Shown: piece after piece, positions 51,076-60,075 of the stretch | Layout: every line of letters begins with the position of its first letter | How positions within the stretch are numbered: position 1 is the first letter of the stretch | Origin: Solirubrobacteraceae bacterium | GTDB lineage: Bacteria; Actinomycetota; Thermoleophilia; Solirubrobacterales; Solirubrobacteraceae | Length of the DNA: 64,000 nucleotides | Reading direction: 5' to 3' | Assembly: GCA_025449845.1 (NCBI GenBank) | Contig: JANWIP010000005.1 | Span: 1-64,000, forward strand | Program-made: the position numbers and the translations under genes | The notes under the pieces: generated by a model | Told to the model about the DNA's origin: nothing | Databases searched by the model: none | What the model saw: the letters and a program-made list of their open reading frames with translations, nothing else

Positions 51076-52691
51076 AAGTGCGAGCTCGTGTCGGCATTGC
51101 TCTGGTGATAGCGCCGGCGGCTGCGCTGGGTTTCTGCGCCGCTGGTGCAGCAGGTGCTCCTGCTCGCGCCCCGTCTGGTCCGCCGCTGAGCAGTCCAGTG
51201 GGGACATCGACGGAAGCCTCTCCCGCGCAGTCGCTCCCCGGCGGGGGTGATCCACTCGTGGAAAACGGACTGGGTAGCCCCGTATGCCAAGGAGGGCCAA
51301 CAAATGCCCAGAACCTGTCGCATCAGGTACTCCAGAACTGCTCCACCTCGGGGTGGGTAGCGGCTGGTGCACCCACGTCCAACTATGCCTTCGACCTACA
51401 TGCAAACGGGGGTCCGATAGGCGTCGATACACAGGGGCTCTTCCAGCAATACCTGCTGGCGCCCATGTGGATGGGGCTTGTGTGGATCGTCCATGCACTA
51501 CTCGCGATGCTCGAATGGGCCTACACGATCGATTTTATTGATGGCCCTACCTCGAGTGGCAGCCTCGGCCGCGGGCTGCGAGAAACGCAGGCGGTCTTTA
51601 CGCAGCCGTGGCTCGTGTTGGCGTTGGCGGTGGCCTCAGTGTTGACCGCCTATCACGGGCTGGTGCGTCGCCAGGTTGCCCAGACTGTCGGGCAGACGCT
51701 GTTGATGGCAACGATGATGGTCGGCGGTCTGTGGGTGATTGCTGATCCTGTTGGCACCGTCGGAGAGGTGGGCAGCCTTGCCAACCAAGCCAGTCTCGGC
51801 GCGCTGGGGGCCTTCGCGCAGGGCAGCCCCGGCACTGGCGCGCGGACGCTGAGCGATGGCATCCGTGGGGTGTTCACCAGCGGCATCGAAGGCCCCTGGT
51901 GCTACCTGGAGTTTGGTGATGTGCAGTGGTGTCGGGACCCCGCGCGACTGGACCCCAAACTCCGCGCGGCTGCTCTGCGCCTGGCTGGCGGCGAGCAGGC
52001 GCTGGTGGGATGCAAGCTGAACAACGGCCTGTTTTCGAGCTGCGCTACTCCAGGAAGTCCACAGGCACGTGCTTACAGCCGCAGCGCTGAATTGCTGCGC
52101 GACGCTCGCACCAACGGCCAGCTGTTCCTGGCGCTGCCCTCCAACGGCAAGGCGCGCAACTCAACCGAATCTCCCAATGGGCTGCTGACGGTACTTTGCG
52201 GAGGCTCTGAAATTGGCAAGTGCCGTGGTCCGACAGCGGCTCAAGCCGAATTTCGGGGGGCGGGCGGGACCGAACAGCGTGCGGCCGGCCTGCTGCTGAT
52301 CGTAGTTGGTGCGGTGGGCATGGTTGCGCTGTTGGCTTTCCTCTCGCTACGCCTGCTGGCGGCGGCGTTGATGAGCCTCTTCTACCTGCTGCTTGCTCCC
52401 GCCGCGGTGCTGGCGCCCGCGCTGGGCGACGGCGGTAGAGCGGCATTTCGCTCATGGGCCACACGGCTGTTAGGAGCAGTCGTGGCGAAGCTCATCTACT
52501 CGATCTTGCTCGGGGCGATGCTGGCAGTGGTGCGGGTGCTCGTGGCCCTGAAGGGAATGGGGTGGTGGCCTCAGTGGCTTTTGGTGTGCGCAGCTTGGTG
52601 GGGCATCTTTTATCACCGCCACCACGCGCTGGGCGTCTTGGAAGGCCGGCGCTTTGATCGAAAGGTCGTGCTGCCGGTTGAGGAGCATTGA
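51072..52691 (+). CDS. VirB6/TrbL-like polytopic membrane protein
   Basis: 539 residues. Signal peptide at the N-terminus (RVGIALVIAPAAALGFCAAG), then helices at about 135-160 (MGLVWIVHALLAMLEWAYTI), 175-195 and 205-225, an extracytoplasmic region of 160 residues with paired cysteines, and a C-terminal block of four helices (GLLLIVVGAVGMVALLAFLS; SLFYLLLAPAAVLAPALGDG). This is the layout of VirB6/TrbL channel subunits in Gram-positive systems. The stop overlaps the start of the next gene (TGATG). Confidence 0.72.
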   Translation: MKVRARVGIALVIAPAAALGFCAAGAAGAPARAPSGPPLSSPVGTSTEASPAQSLPGGGDPLVENGLGSPVCQGGPTNAQNLSHQVLQNCSTSGWVAAGAPTSNYAFDLHANGGPIGVDTQGLFQQYLLAPMWMGLVWIVHALLAMLEWAYTIDFIDGPTSSGSLGRGLRETQAVFTQPWLVLALAVASVLTAYHGLVRRQVAQTVGQTLLMATMMVGGLWVIADPVGTVGEVGSLANQASLGALGAFAQGSPGTGARTLSDGIRGVFTSGIEGPWCYLEFGDVQWCRDPARLDPKLRAAALRLAGGEQALVGCKLNNGLFSSCATPGSPQARAYSRSAELLRDARTNGQLFLALPSNGKARNSTESPNGLLTVLCGGSEIGKCRGPTAAQAEFRGAGGTEQRAAGLLLIVVGAVGMVALLAFLSLRLLAAALMSLFYLLLAPAAVLAPALGDGGRAAFRSWATRLLGAVVAKLIYSILLGAMLAVVRVLVALKGMGWWPQWLLVCAAWWGIFYHRHHALGVLEGRRFDRKVVLPVEEH

Positions 52692-53794
52692 TGACCGCCG
52701 GGCCACTGACGAAGTCCCCTCCGCCAACGACGCTGGCCGCGAGTTTCGGCGCTCTGGTGCTTGGCGCAGGGTGGTTGGCGGCGACGCTACTGCTGGGCCT
52801 CATGGCCCTCAGCGTTGTGCACGGTGAGCCGGCGAGCCTCGCCGGAGGGGGAAATGGAGTGTCCGCTGTCGCGCAGCAGCAGATACCGGCCGTGTACCTG
52901 CGCTTCTACCGGCAGGCAGCAGAACGCTACGGCCTGGATTGGGCGATCTTGGCGGGGATCGGGAGAGTTGAGTGCGACCACGGACGCGACCCCGATCCAG
53001 CGTGTACGCGTGAGGGTGCGGTCAACTCAGCCGGGGCGGGCGGCCCGATGCAGTTTCTCGCCTCCACCTGGGCCAGATATGGGGTCGATGCTGATGGTGA
53101 CGGTCGTGTCGATCGCTGGGACCCGGCGGATGCGATCTTCGGCGCGGCTCGCTATCTGCGTGCCTCGGGTGCGCCCGCCGACTACCGCCGGGCTATCTTC
53201 GCCTACAACCACGCCGGTTGGTATGTGGCCGCCGTGGAGCGCTGGGCGGCGCTCTACCGCGGGAGCGAAGGCGGGGAAGATGCCTCGCTGTCAGCCGCGG
53301 ATCGTCGTGGGAGCGAAGGGGGCGGACGTGCTGTGCTCTCAGCAACGGATGGACATCTCGCGCTGATACCTACAGCGGCGCCGGCAGTGGTGCAGGCGAT
53401 GATCGTAGCCGGCAATGAGCTGCAAGGATTGCCATACGGGACCGCGGGTCACCCCGATCCGCGCGGCGCGCTGAGCGAGGATTGCTCAAGCACTGTCAAC
53501 TACGTGCTCTACCGCTCGGGGGTGCGCCCGATCGGGGAAATCGTGCGCAGTAACCCTTTGGCACAGGACTACGTCAATTGGGGTCTGCCAGGTCCTGGCC
53601 GCTGGGTGAGCATTTACGCGACCACGAGCCCCAGTGATCATGTGTTCATGGTGATCGCAGGCTTGCGTTTGGACACCAGCCACAACGGCACTGATGTGGG
53701 TCCCAACCGCTTCGAAGCCGGCCCGCGCTGGCGCGTTCTCGATCACATCCCGACGTGGGCGCACTGGTCGGTGCGCCATCCGCCCGGGTTATAG
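52691..53794 (+). CDS. VirB1-like peptidoglycan hydrolase (SLT + NlpC/P60-like)
   Basis: 367 residues from ATG 52691 (overlaps the previous stop; TTG 52688 also in frame). N-terminal membrane anchor, then a lytic transglycosylase domain: LDWAILAGIGRVECDHG with catalytic Glu 94, GPMQFLASTWARYG and FAYNHAGWYVAAVERW. The C-terminal part has LSEDCSSTVNYVLYRSG with the Cys of an NlpC/P60-like peptidase and SDHVFMVIAG with the His. Such bifunctional hydrolases open the cell wall for type IV secretion machines. Last gene of the operon. Confidence 0.88.
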   Translation: MTAGPLTKSPPPTTLAASFGALVLGAGWLAATLLLGLMALSVVHGEPASLAGGGNGVSAVAQQQIPAVYLRFYRQAAERYGLDWAILAGIGRVECDHGRDPDPACTREGAVNSAGAGGPMQFLASTWARYGVDADGDGRVDRWDPADAIFGAARYLRASGAPADYRRAIFAYNHAGWYVAAVERWAALYRGSEGGEDASLSAADRRGSEGGGRAVLSATDGHLALIPTAAPAVVQAMIVAGNELQGLPYGTAGHPDPRGALSEDCSSTVNYVLYRSGVRPIGEIVRSNPLAQDYVNWGLPGPGRWVSIYATTSPSDHVFMVIAGLRLDTSHNGTDVGPNRFEAGPRWRVLDHIPTWAHWSVRHPPGL

Positions 53795-53803
53795 AGTGAC
53801 CGT

Positions 53804-55063
53804 GTGTCTGAGAGTGCTCCTGTGTCCGCGCGCAAGGTCGAGCATCTGCTGATCGGTGGAGGTCTGGCAAGCGCCAACTGTGCACGCTGGCTGCGCGAGT
53901 CAGGCAGCGAGGGCGAGATCCTGCTGGTGGGTCGCGAGCCTGACCCTCCTTACAACCGCCCTCCTTGCTCCAAGGGCTACCTGCAGGGCAAGGAAAGCCG
54001 CGAGGACACCTGGTTCCGTCCGCAGGAGTGGTGGCAGGAGCAGCAGATCGAGCTGCGCACCCGCACGAGCGTCACCAAGCTGGATATGGCGACGAAGACG
54101 GCGACGCTCTCCAACAAGGAGCTCATCGCCTACGACAAGGCGCTGTTGGCCACTGGTGCCAATGTGCGGCGCTTGAACGTAGAGGGCTGCGAGCTGGAAG
54201 GCATCCACTACCTGCGTGCACTGGGCAACTCCGACGCGATCCGCGCGGAGGCGGGCAAGCGCGTGGTGATTATCGGCGGTTCCTACATCGGCTGCGAGGT
54301 GGCGGCCTCGCTAACCAAGCTCGGCAGCTCGTGCACGATCGTGATGCAGGAGGCGGTGACGCTTGAGCGCGGTTTCGGCGCTCAAGCAGGCCGCTTCTTT
54401 CAGGAACGCTTGAAGGAGCATGGGGTCGAGGTGCACGGCGAGGATGAGCTGGAGCGCTTCGAGGGGGCTGACGGACGTGTCAGCGTGGTCGTGACCAAGG
54501 CCGGCTTGCGCTTGCCAGCCGACGCTGTGGTGATCGGCGCGGGTGTCATGCCCGACACGACCTTGGCGCGTGCCGCAGGACTGGAGCTCGATCAGGAGCG
54601 GGGCGGCGTCCTTTGCGACGGTCAGCTGCGCACATCGGCACCTGGGGTATGGGCGGCTGGCGACATAGCCTCTTATGACAGCGTGATTCACGGAGAGCGC
54701 CTGCGTGTGGAGCACTGGGATGTGGCCTTCAACCAGGGCAAGACGGCCGCGCTGAACATGCTCGGGCAGGACAAGCCACATGACATCGTCCCTTACTTCT
54801 TCTCCGACCTTGCCGACTGGGCTTCGCTTGAGTATGTAGGCCCCGCCCGGGACTGGGATGAGGAGATCGTGCGCGGCTCGCTCGCGGAGGGCAATTTCTC
54901 CGTGTGGTACCTCAAGGAGGGTCGCGTGCTGGGGGCGCTGTCGGTGGAGCGCTCGGAGGACCTCGAGCATGCGCGACGCCTCCTCACGACAGGCAAGGTG
55001 CTCGGTGAGGAGCGTGCCGCCCTCGGCGACAGCGACTCCGAGCTCGAGACCGTCGGCGCCTGA
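53804..55063 (+). CDS. FAD-dependent ferredoxin/rubredoxin-reductase-type oxidoreductase
   Basis: 419 residues from GTG 53804. FAD motif HLLIGGGLASANCARWLR, RPPCSKGYL, NAD(H) motif RVVIIGGSYIGCEVAASLTK and the second FAD motif VWAAGDIASYDSVI; C-terminal dimerisation domain with DLADWASLEYVG. Reductase component for a mono-oxygenase or an AIF-like NADH oxidoreductase. Stand-alone; no ferredoxin gene adjacent. Confidence 0.88.
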   Translation: MSESAPVSARKVEHLLIGGGLASANCARWLRESGSEGEILLVGREPDPPYNRPPCSKGYLQGKESREDTWFRPQEWWQEQQIELRTRTSVTKLDMATKTATLSNKELIAYDKALLATGANVRRLNVEGCELEGIHYLRALGNSDAIRAEAGKRVVIIGGSYIGCEVAASLTKLGSSCTIVMQEAVTLERGFGAQAGRFFQERLKEHGVEVHGEDELERFEGADGRVSVVVTKAGLRLPADAVVIGAGVMPDTTLARAAGLELDQERGGVLCDGQLRTSAPGVWAAGDIASYDSVIHGERLRVEHWDVAFNQGKTAALNMLGQDKPHDIVPYFFSDLADWASLEYVGPARDWDEEIVRGSLAEGNFSVWYLKEGRVLGALSVERSEDLEHARRLLTTGKVLGEERAALGDSDSELETVGA

Positions 55064-55093
55064 CAGCGGTAGGATCCAGCCCTATCCGAAAAA

Positions 55094-55265
55094 GTCGGTG
55101 GTCAAGGGAAGCCGGTGAGACTCCGGCGCGGACCCGCCACTGTAACCGGGGATGCCCACCGCGGCGCGCTTGACGATCAAATCGAGCGCGCAGCCACCGT
55201 TACGCCACCGGCGGGCGGGAAGGCGCGGCAGGGTTGGCCCGGGAGCCAGGAGACCTGCCTCCGAC
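55094..55265 (+). promoter_or_regulatory. Cobalamin (B12) riboswitch
   Basis: Conserved core GGGAAGCCGGTGAGACTCCG, GCCACTGTAACCGGG (55136-55150) and the B12 box GCCAGGAGACCTGCC (55245-55259) are all present in the right order, closed by GTCGG (55094) with CCGAC (55261). The core of the adenosylcobalamin family is intact. It lies 38 bp before the first gene of the operon, so it probably represses translation or transcription when B12 is plentiful. Confidence 0.95.
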
Positions 55266-55303
55266 CAAAAAGCCCACAAGCCCTCGTGGAAAGGGGTGGC
55301 TCA

Positions 55304-56521
55304 ATGCTCCAAAGTCGCATCAATTCACGTCCTCGTTCGAGTTCATGGTCCCACTCGGCGCTCACTGCCATGCTGCTGTCGCTCTTCGCCATGCTGGCCT
55401 TGGCGCCGGCCGCGCTCGCCGCCGGTCCAGCAGGCGTCAGCGTTGAGGTGGAGGGGCTATCCGAAACCAAGGTGCCGCTGACCCACCTGACCACAACAAC
55501 CGCGCCAGTCATCAAGGACGGCGAACACTCCTGCAGTGGCACCTCGGCTCTAGGTGCACTTGAGCTTGCCACGGCCGGTAACTGGAGCGGTCCTTGGAGC
55601 AGCAGCTTTAACCAGTACGAAATTTATTCCATCATGGGTGAGTCGCACGTGTTCGATGCGGAATCGAAGGCCAACTACTACTGGTCTTTTTGGCTCAATT
55701 ACAAAGAAGCCAGCGTGGGCGCCTGCGGAGCGGAATTGCAGCAGGGCGATCGTGTCTTGTTCTTCCCCGCCTGCTTTGGGGAAGCCTGTCCGCCTCCCGC
55801 GACTCCACTGGGCATCGAAGCCCCAGTGAGCGCCAATACGGGCGAAGCGGTCACTGTCGCCGTCAGCCAGTACAACTCGGAAGGCATTGCTTCACCCGCT
55901 GCGAACGCCACGGTCGCGGGCGGGGGTACCAGCGTGACCACTGACCTTCAGGGTCACGCCACGATGAGATTCTCGGGAGACGGCACCTACACGCTGCACG
56001 CTAGTGGCTCAAACGAAGGTCCCCCTGCGGTACGCAGTGAGACGACGATCTGCGTGCACGAAGGCAACGACGGCGCGTGCGGTACCTCGGCTCCGGCTGG
56101 TTCTTCCACAGTGCCGACGGGTTCCAGCACGACTAGCCACCCCTACACGGGAGCCTTCGCATTGGTGGCACATTCCACGGCGGTCAGCGAAGGAAAGGTG
56201 TACTCGCCTGGAAGCGCTCCCAGGCTGCTGACCGGCAGCGTCATCGCTCACAGCGATGTGACCTCGATCAGTCTCGAGTTGCGTCGCAGCTTCAAGGGTC
56301 GCTGCTCCGCTTACAACGCCACCCGCGAGCGTTTCGTCAAAGCGCGCTGTGGGACCGGCAGCCCCTTCAAGGTGGCCAGCGGCGGCACCAGTTTCTCCTA
56401 CCTGTTGCCCGCCAAGCTGGCCCCCGGGCGCTACGTGCTGGACATCAGCAGCACCGACGCGGCAGGCAACCACGCGGCGCTGGCTCGCGGCAGCACGCGG
56501 ACCGTCTTCTATGTGCGCTAG
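55304..56521 (+). CDS. Exported protein with DUF4430 transcobalamin-like domain
   Basis: 405 residues from ATG 55304. Signal peptide (MLLSLFAMLALAPAALAAGP), then a DUF4430 beta-grasp-like domain around residues 45-160: VSVEVEGLSETKVPL, NYYWSFWLNYKEASVGACGA and LQQGDRVLFFP. Next comes a bacterial Ig-like domain (170-265) and an unassigned C-terminal beta domain (295-405). DUF4430 is the fold of the transcobalamin beta domain, which caps bound cobalamin. Control by the B12 riboswitch and the ECF genes downstream make B12 or corrinoid binding at the cell surface the best guess. Start has no perfect Shine-Dalgarno, as often with riboswitches. Confidence 0.82.
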   Translation: MLQSRINSRPRSSSWSHSALTAMLLSLFAMLALAPAALAAGPAGVSVEVEGLSETKVPLTHLTTTTAPVIKDGEHSCSGTSALGALELATAGNWSGPWSSSFNQYEIYSIMGESHVFDAESKANYYWSFWLNYKEASVGACGAELQQGDRVLFFPACFGEACPPPATPLGIEAPVSANTGEAVTVAVSQYNSEGIASPAANATVAGGGTSVTTDLQGHATMRFSGDGTYTLHASGSNEGPPAVRSETTICVHEGNDGACGTSAPAGSSTVPTGSSTTSHPYTGAFALVAHSTAVSEGKVYSPGSAPRLLTGSVIAHSDVTSISLELRRSFKGRCSAYNATRERFVKARCGTGSPFKVASGGTSFSYLLPAKLAPGRYVLDISSTDAAGNHAALARGSTRTVFYVR

Positions 56522-57464
56522 CCCCTTGTGCCTATGGCGAGTTGTGTGCAGCTCGCTGTTGGCCCTCACCGCGGCCGGCCTGGTGGCCGGCTGCGGGTTG
56601 GGGGCGGGCAACGCGCCCTCGGGAGTGAATCTGACCGTGTCAAGCGACTTCGGCGCCACGGTACTGCGTGAATCAAGCGCTCCCCATGTGCAGGGGAGCG
56701 AAACGGCGATGAGCCTTTTGATGCGCAACGATGCTGTGAGCACTCGCTTTGGCGGCGGCTTTGTGCAGAGCATCGCCGGGCATTCCGGCGGCCAGCGCAA
56801 AGGGCAGCCGATCGACTGGTTCTATTACGTCAACGGGATCGAGGCTCCAAAGGGAGCGGCTGACACGGTGGTGCACGCGGGCGATCGCATCTGGTGGGAT
56901 CTGCACGACTGGAGTCAGACGGAGGACGTGCCTGCCGTCGTAGGCTCCTTCCCTGAGCCTTTCCTGCACGGCACGGGAGGCAAGCGGCTGCCGGTGCGCG
57001 TGGAGTGCGCCGAAGTGCAAGGGGCCGCCTGTCACACGGTTACCGCGCGCCTGCGCTCACTTGGAGTACCGGCGGCCATCTCCACGGTGGTGCCCGGGGA
57101 TGCGCCTGACACGCTGCGTGTGCTCGTAGGCCGTTGGTTGGCTCTGGCTGGCGATCCGGCCGCTCAGAACATCGCGCGCGGCCCAGGCGCGAGCGGGGTC
57201 TATGTCCACATCTCCGCCAATGGCAGCGCGCTGAGTGTGCTGGATGCCGACGGGCATACGGCGCGTACGCTTACCGCGAACGCCGGGCTGATCGCTGCCA
57301 CCCGCTATTCCGAAGGTGGCCCTGTGTGGGTAATAACCGGCACCGACCTCGCGGGCGTGAACGCGGCCGCGAATGCCTTCAACCAGGCGACCTTGCGTAA
57401 TCGCTTCGCTGTGGCCCTCGCAGGCCCCGGCACGGTGCTGGCGGTGCCTCAGCCGAGCCCATGA
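56511..57464 (+). CDS. Lipoprotein with DUF4430 transcobalamin-like domain
   Basis: 317 residues from ATG 56511, overlapping the previous gene by 11 bp. Lipobox LVAGC makes Cys 28 the lipid site, so the protein is tethered to the outer face of the membrane. DUF4430 signature at about 60-135: MSLLMRNDAVSTRFGGGFVQ, PIDWFYYVNGIEAPKGA and VHAGDRIWWDLHDW. The remaining 180 residues are unassigned. Probably a substrate-capture partner for the ECF transporter. EcfT follows with a 4-bp overlap (ATGA). Confidence 0.85.
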   Translation: MCASPLCLWRVVCSSLLALTAAGLVAGCGLGAGNAPSGVNLTVSSDFGATVLRESSAPHVQGSETAMSLLMRNDAVSTRFGGGFVQSIAGHSGGQRKGQPIDWFYYVNGIEAPKGAADTVVHAGDRIWWDLHDWSQTEDVPAVVGSFPEPFLHGTGGKRLPVRVECAEVQGAACHTVTARLRSLGVPAAISTVVPGDAPDTLRVLVGRWLALAGDPAAQNIARGPGASGVYVHISANGSALSVLDADGHTARTLTANAGLIAATRYSEGGPVWVITGTDLAGVNAAANAFNQATLRNRFAVALAGPGTVLAVPQPSP

Positions 57465-58435
57465 ACAGAGCGCTCTTCTACCGCCGTCTGCCCAGCCCGC
57501 TGCACGCGGCGCGCGCCGGTGTCGGCGCGCTGTGGGCGGCAGCGTTGGGTGCGGCTGCCCTCTTGCTCTACCACCCGTTGGCACTCCTCGCGCTGGGGCT
57601 GGCGCTGCTGGGTGCCGGCGTCGCGGCGGGCGTGGGTCACGAGCTGCGGCGCACGCTGCGCACGGCACTGATGGTGGTGCTGCCGATCGTGGTTATCAAC
57701 GTGCTCGTCGCGCGTGACGGTCTGACGGTGTTCGCACGCCTGGGCGACCTCGGACCGTTCGGCCAGGGCAACCTGACGGTGGAGGCATTGGTGTACGGCG
57801 TCGTGATTGCCCTGAAGGTGACGGTGCTGATCTTGGTGACGACGCTTGCCAGCCTCACCGTCGACCCCGATGAGCTGCTGGCGTTGCTGCGCAGACTCGC
57901 TTTCCGTTCCGCCCTTACTGCCTCGTTGGCGACGCGCATGGTGCCTGTGCTGGCGGCTGACTCGCAGCGCTTGGCAGAGGCGCAGCGCACCCGTCCGGAG
58001 GGGCCTGCACGGGGGGCTCGCGGTCGCGTTGCCCTGTTCGCTGCTGTGCTCGGCGGTTCGCTTGACAGGGCGATGGATGTAGCGGCCACGCTTGAGCTGC
58101 GTGGCTTCGCCGCCGCGACGGACAGTCGTGGACAGGGCGGTGGACGGGGACTGGGTCGCGGTGGACAGGGACTGGGTCGTAGCGGTAGGCGCGGAGGGAG
58201 GCGCGGACGCGTACGGCGCCCGGCACGGCCTTGGTCGCGCCACGACCTGGCGTTCGCTGCCTCCGCCGTCGCGGTGTTCGCCTTAGCGCTTGCCGGGCGC
58301 CTCAGTGGCGTGGCCTCGTTCGATGCCTACCCTCAGCTACATATGCCTCTGGACGTAGGCACGCTCGTGCTGTGCCTGGCACTGCCGTTGGCAGTTCTCC
58401 TGCCCATGTGCGATAGACGCGGGATCGAGCCATGA
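57461..58435 (+). CDS. ECF transporter T component (EcfT-like)
   Basis: 324 residues from ATG 57461. Membrane helices and the EcfT cytosolic signatures: AEAQRTRPEGPARGARG region and LDRAMDVAATLELRGF, which hold the Arg-containing coupling helices that bind the ATPases. Unusual insertion of a Gly/Arg-rich stretch after ELRGFAAATD (GRGLGRGGQGLGRSG). Last helices GVASFDAYPQLH and VGTLVLCLALPLAVLLPMCD. It links the S component to EcfA. Confidence 0.88.
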   Translation: MNRALFYRRLPSPLHAARAGVGALWAAALGAAALLLYHPLALLALGLALLGAGVAAGVGHELRRTLRTALMVVLPIVVINVLVARDGLTVFARLGDLGPFGQGNLTVEALVYGVVIALKVTVLILVTTLASLTVDPDELLALLRRLAFRSALTASLATRMVPVLAADSQRLAEAQRTRPEGPARGARGRVALFAAVLGGSLDRAMDVAATLELRGFAAATDSRGQGGGRGLGRGGQGLGRSGRRGGRRGRVRRPARPWSRHDLAFAASAVAVFALALAGRLSGVASFDAYPQLHMPLDVGTLVLCLALPLAVLLPMCDRRGIEP

Positions 58436-60075
58436 GCGTGCTCAGCTTCGAAGAGGTCAACTACAGCTACCCCTCAACCCAGACACTTGCGCTTGAGGGC
58501 GTGAGCCTAGAGATCGAGCCTGGTGAGTTGTGTCTGCTGGCAGGGCTCTCCGGGCACGGTAAGTCGACGTTGCTGCGCGCCGCCTGCGGTTTGGCGCCGC
58601 ATTTCCACGGAGGACACTTCGCGGGGCGGGTGAGGATCTGCGGCCTGGATACGCGTGAGCACGGCCCCTCACACCTTGGGGGTGCGGTGGGGGTGCTCTT
58701 GCAGGACCCCGAGACCCAGCTCGTGATGAACTCCGTACGCGCCGAGCTGGCGCTGGCGCTTGAAAGTCGCGGGCACAGCCCCGCTGAGGTGGCGCGCGGA
58801 GTAGAGGAGGTGGCGCTGGCGCTCGGCGTTGATCACCTCCTTGACCGCTCCACGCATGAGCTCTCGGGTGGTGAGAAGCAGCGTGTGGCGCTGGGCGCCG
58901 CGCTGGCGGGCAAGCCAAAGTTAGTGCTGCTTGACGAGCCAACCTCCCAGCTTGACCCGGTTGCCGCGGACGAGCTGATCGGTCTCCTATGGCGACTCAA
59001 TCAGGAGTGGGAGACCACGATCGTGCTCTCCGAGCACCGCCTGGAGCGCTGCCTTGCGGTGGCCGACCGCGTGATCGCTCTGCACGGGGGGCGCGTTGCT
59101 CATGATGGCTCGCCGAGCGCCTTTCTGGAGTGGTCCGCAAGTCATGCCCCGGCCCTGCAGACGCCTGGCGCCAAGCTGTTTTCACTAGCCGGTCTCTCGC
59201 CGCCGCCGGTGGGGGTCAAGCAGGCGCGCGCCACCTTGCGCAGCCATGGGCTGCTCCCGCCGGAGCCAGAGCCGGGGCAGGCTGCTGACACGCCCACTCA
59301 CCTGCCCGTTCGCAGTCGGCGTCGGCGCAGATCGCCCGCCGTGGCTCAGGCCCTGCAGATGCGCGGTGTCTGGCACGAGCTTCGCCATGGGCCGGCGATC
59401 CTGCGCGGCGTCGATCTCACGCTAGCGCCGGGTGAGAGCGTCGCGCTGATGGGACGTAACGGCGCCGGCAAGTCGACCCTGCTGCGCCATGCCGCCGGAC
59501 TGCTTGAGCCCACTCGGGGAGGGGTGCAGTGGGGCGGCAGGGTAGCCCTTCTATTGCAGAATCCCGGTGACTACTTCCTGCATGAGCACGTCCGCGATGA
59601 GCTCTCAGCAACTGCACTTGAGCGTGCCGGACTGACGCCCATGGCCGAACGCAATCCACGTGACCTATCGGGGGGCGAGCGCCAGCGCCTGGCTTTGGCG
59701 ATCGTCACCGGGGACGGCGAGCCCCCCGCGGTGGTTGCCCTGGATGAGCCCACACGGGGGATGGACCGAGAGGCCAAGGCGACTCTGGCGGCTGAGCTGC
59801 GTCGCAGGGCCAAGCAGGGTCAAGCAGTACTGGTTGCCACGCACGATCCCGAGTTCGCTTGTGCCTGCGCCGAGCGCGTGGTGTTGCTGGCTGACGGACG
59901 CGTGATCGCCGATGGCCCTGCTGCCGAGCTGCTGGCGGGCGGCTGGTATTTCGCGACCGAGACGGCCCGCATTCTTGGCGGGGCTGGCGGCGCGTTGGGA
60001 CCCGAGCAGGGCGCGGCGCTGCTGAGCGGTACCGAGCGGTCCATGCCCAAAGTGCCAGCCGGGGTCTCCGGATGA
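58432..60075 (+). CDS. ECF transporter ATPase, two ABC domains fused (EcfAA')
   Basis: 547 residues. Two ABC domains in one chain: first with Walker A GLSGHGKST (residues 38-46), LSGGEKQRVALGAAL and LVLLDEPTSQLDP; second with GRNGAGKST (about 340), LSGGERQRLALAIVTG and VVALDEPTRGMDR. This replaces the EcfA1/EcfA2 heterodimer. ATG 58432 overlaps the EcfT stop and its own stop overlaps the S-component start. Powers import of the S-component substrate. Confidence 0.95.
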   Translation: MSVLSFEEVNYSYPSTQTLALEGVSLEIEPGELCLLAGLSGHGKSTLLRAACGLAPHFHGGHFAGRVRICGLDTREHGPSHLGGAVGVLLQDPETQLVMNSVRAELALALESRGHSPAEVARGVEEVALALGVDHLLDRSTHELSGGEKQRVALGAALAGKPKLVLLDEPTSQLDPVAADELIGLLWRLNQEWETTIVLSEHRLERCLAVADRVIALHGGRVAHDGSPSAFLEWSASHAPALQTPGAKLFSLAGLSPPPVGVKQARATLRSHGLLPPEPEPGQAADTPTHLPVRSRRRRRSPAVAQALQMRGVWHELRHGPAILRGVDLTLAPGESVALMGRNGAGKSTLLRHAAGLLEPTRGGVQWGGRVALLLQNPGDYFLHEHVRDELSATALERAGLTPMAERNPRDLSGGERQRLALAIVTGDGEPPAVVALDEPTRGMDREAKATLAAELRRRAKQGQAVLVATHDPEFACACAERVVLLADGRVIADGPAAELLAGGWYFATETARILGGAGGALGPEQGAALLSGTERSMPKVPAGVSG

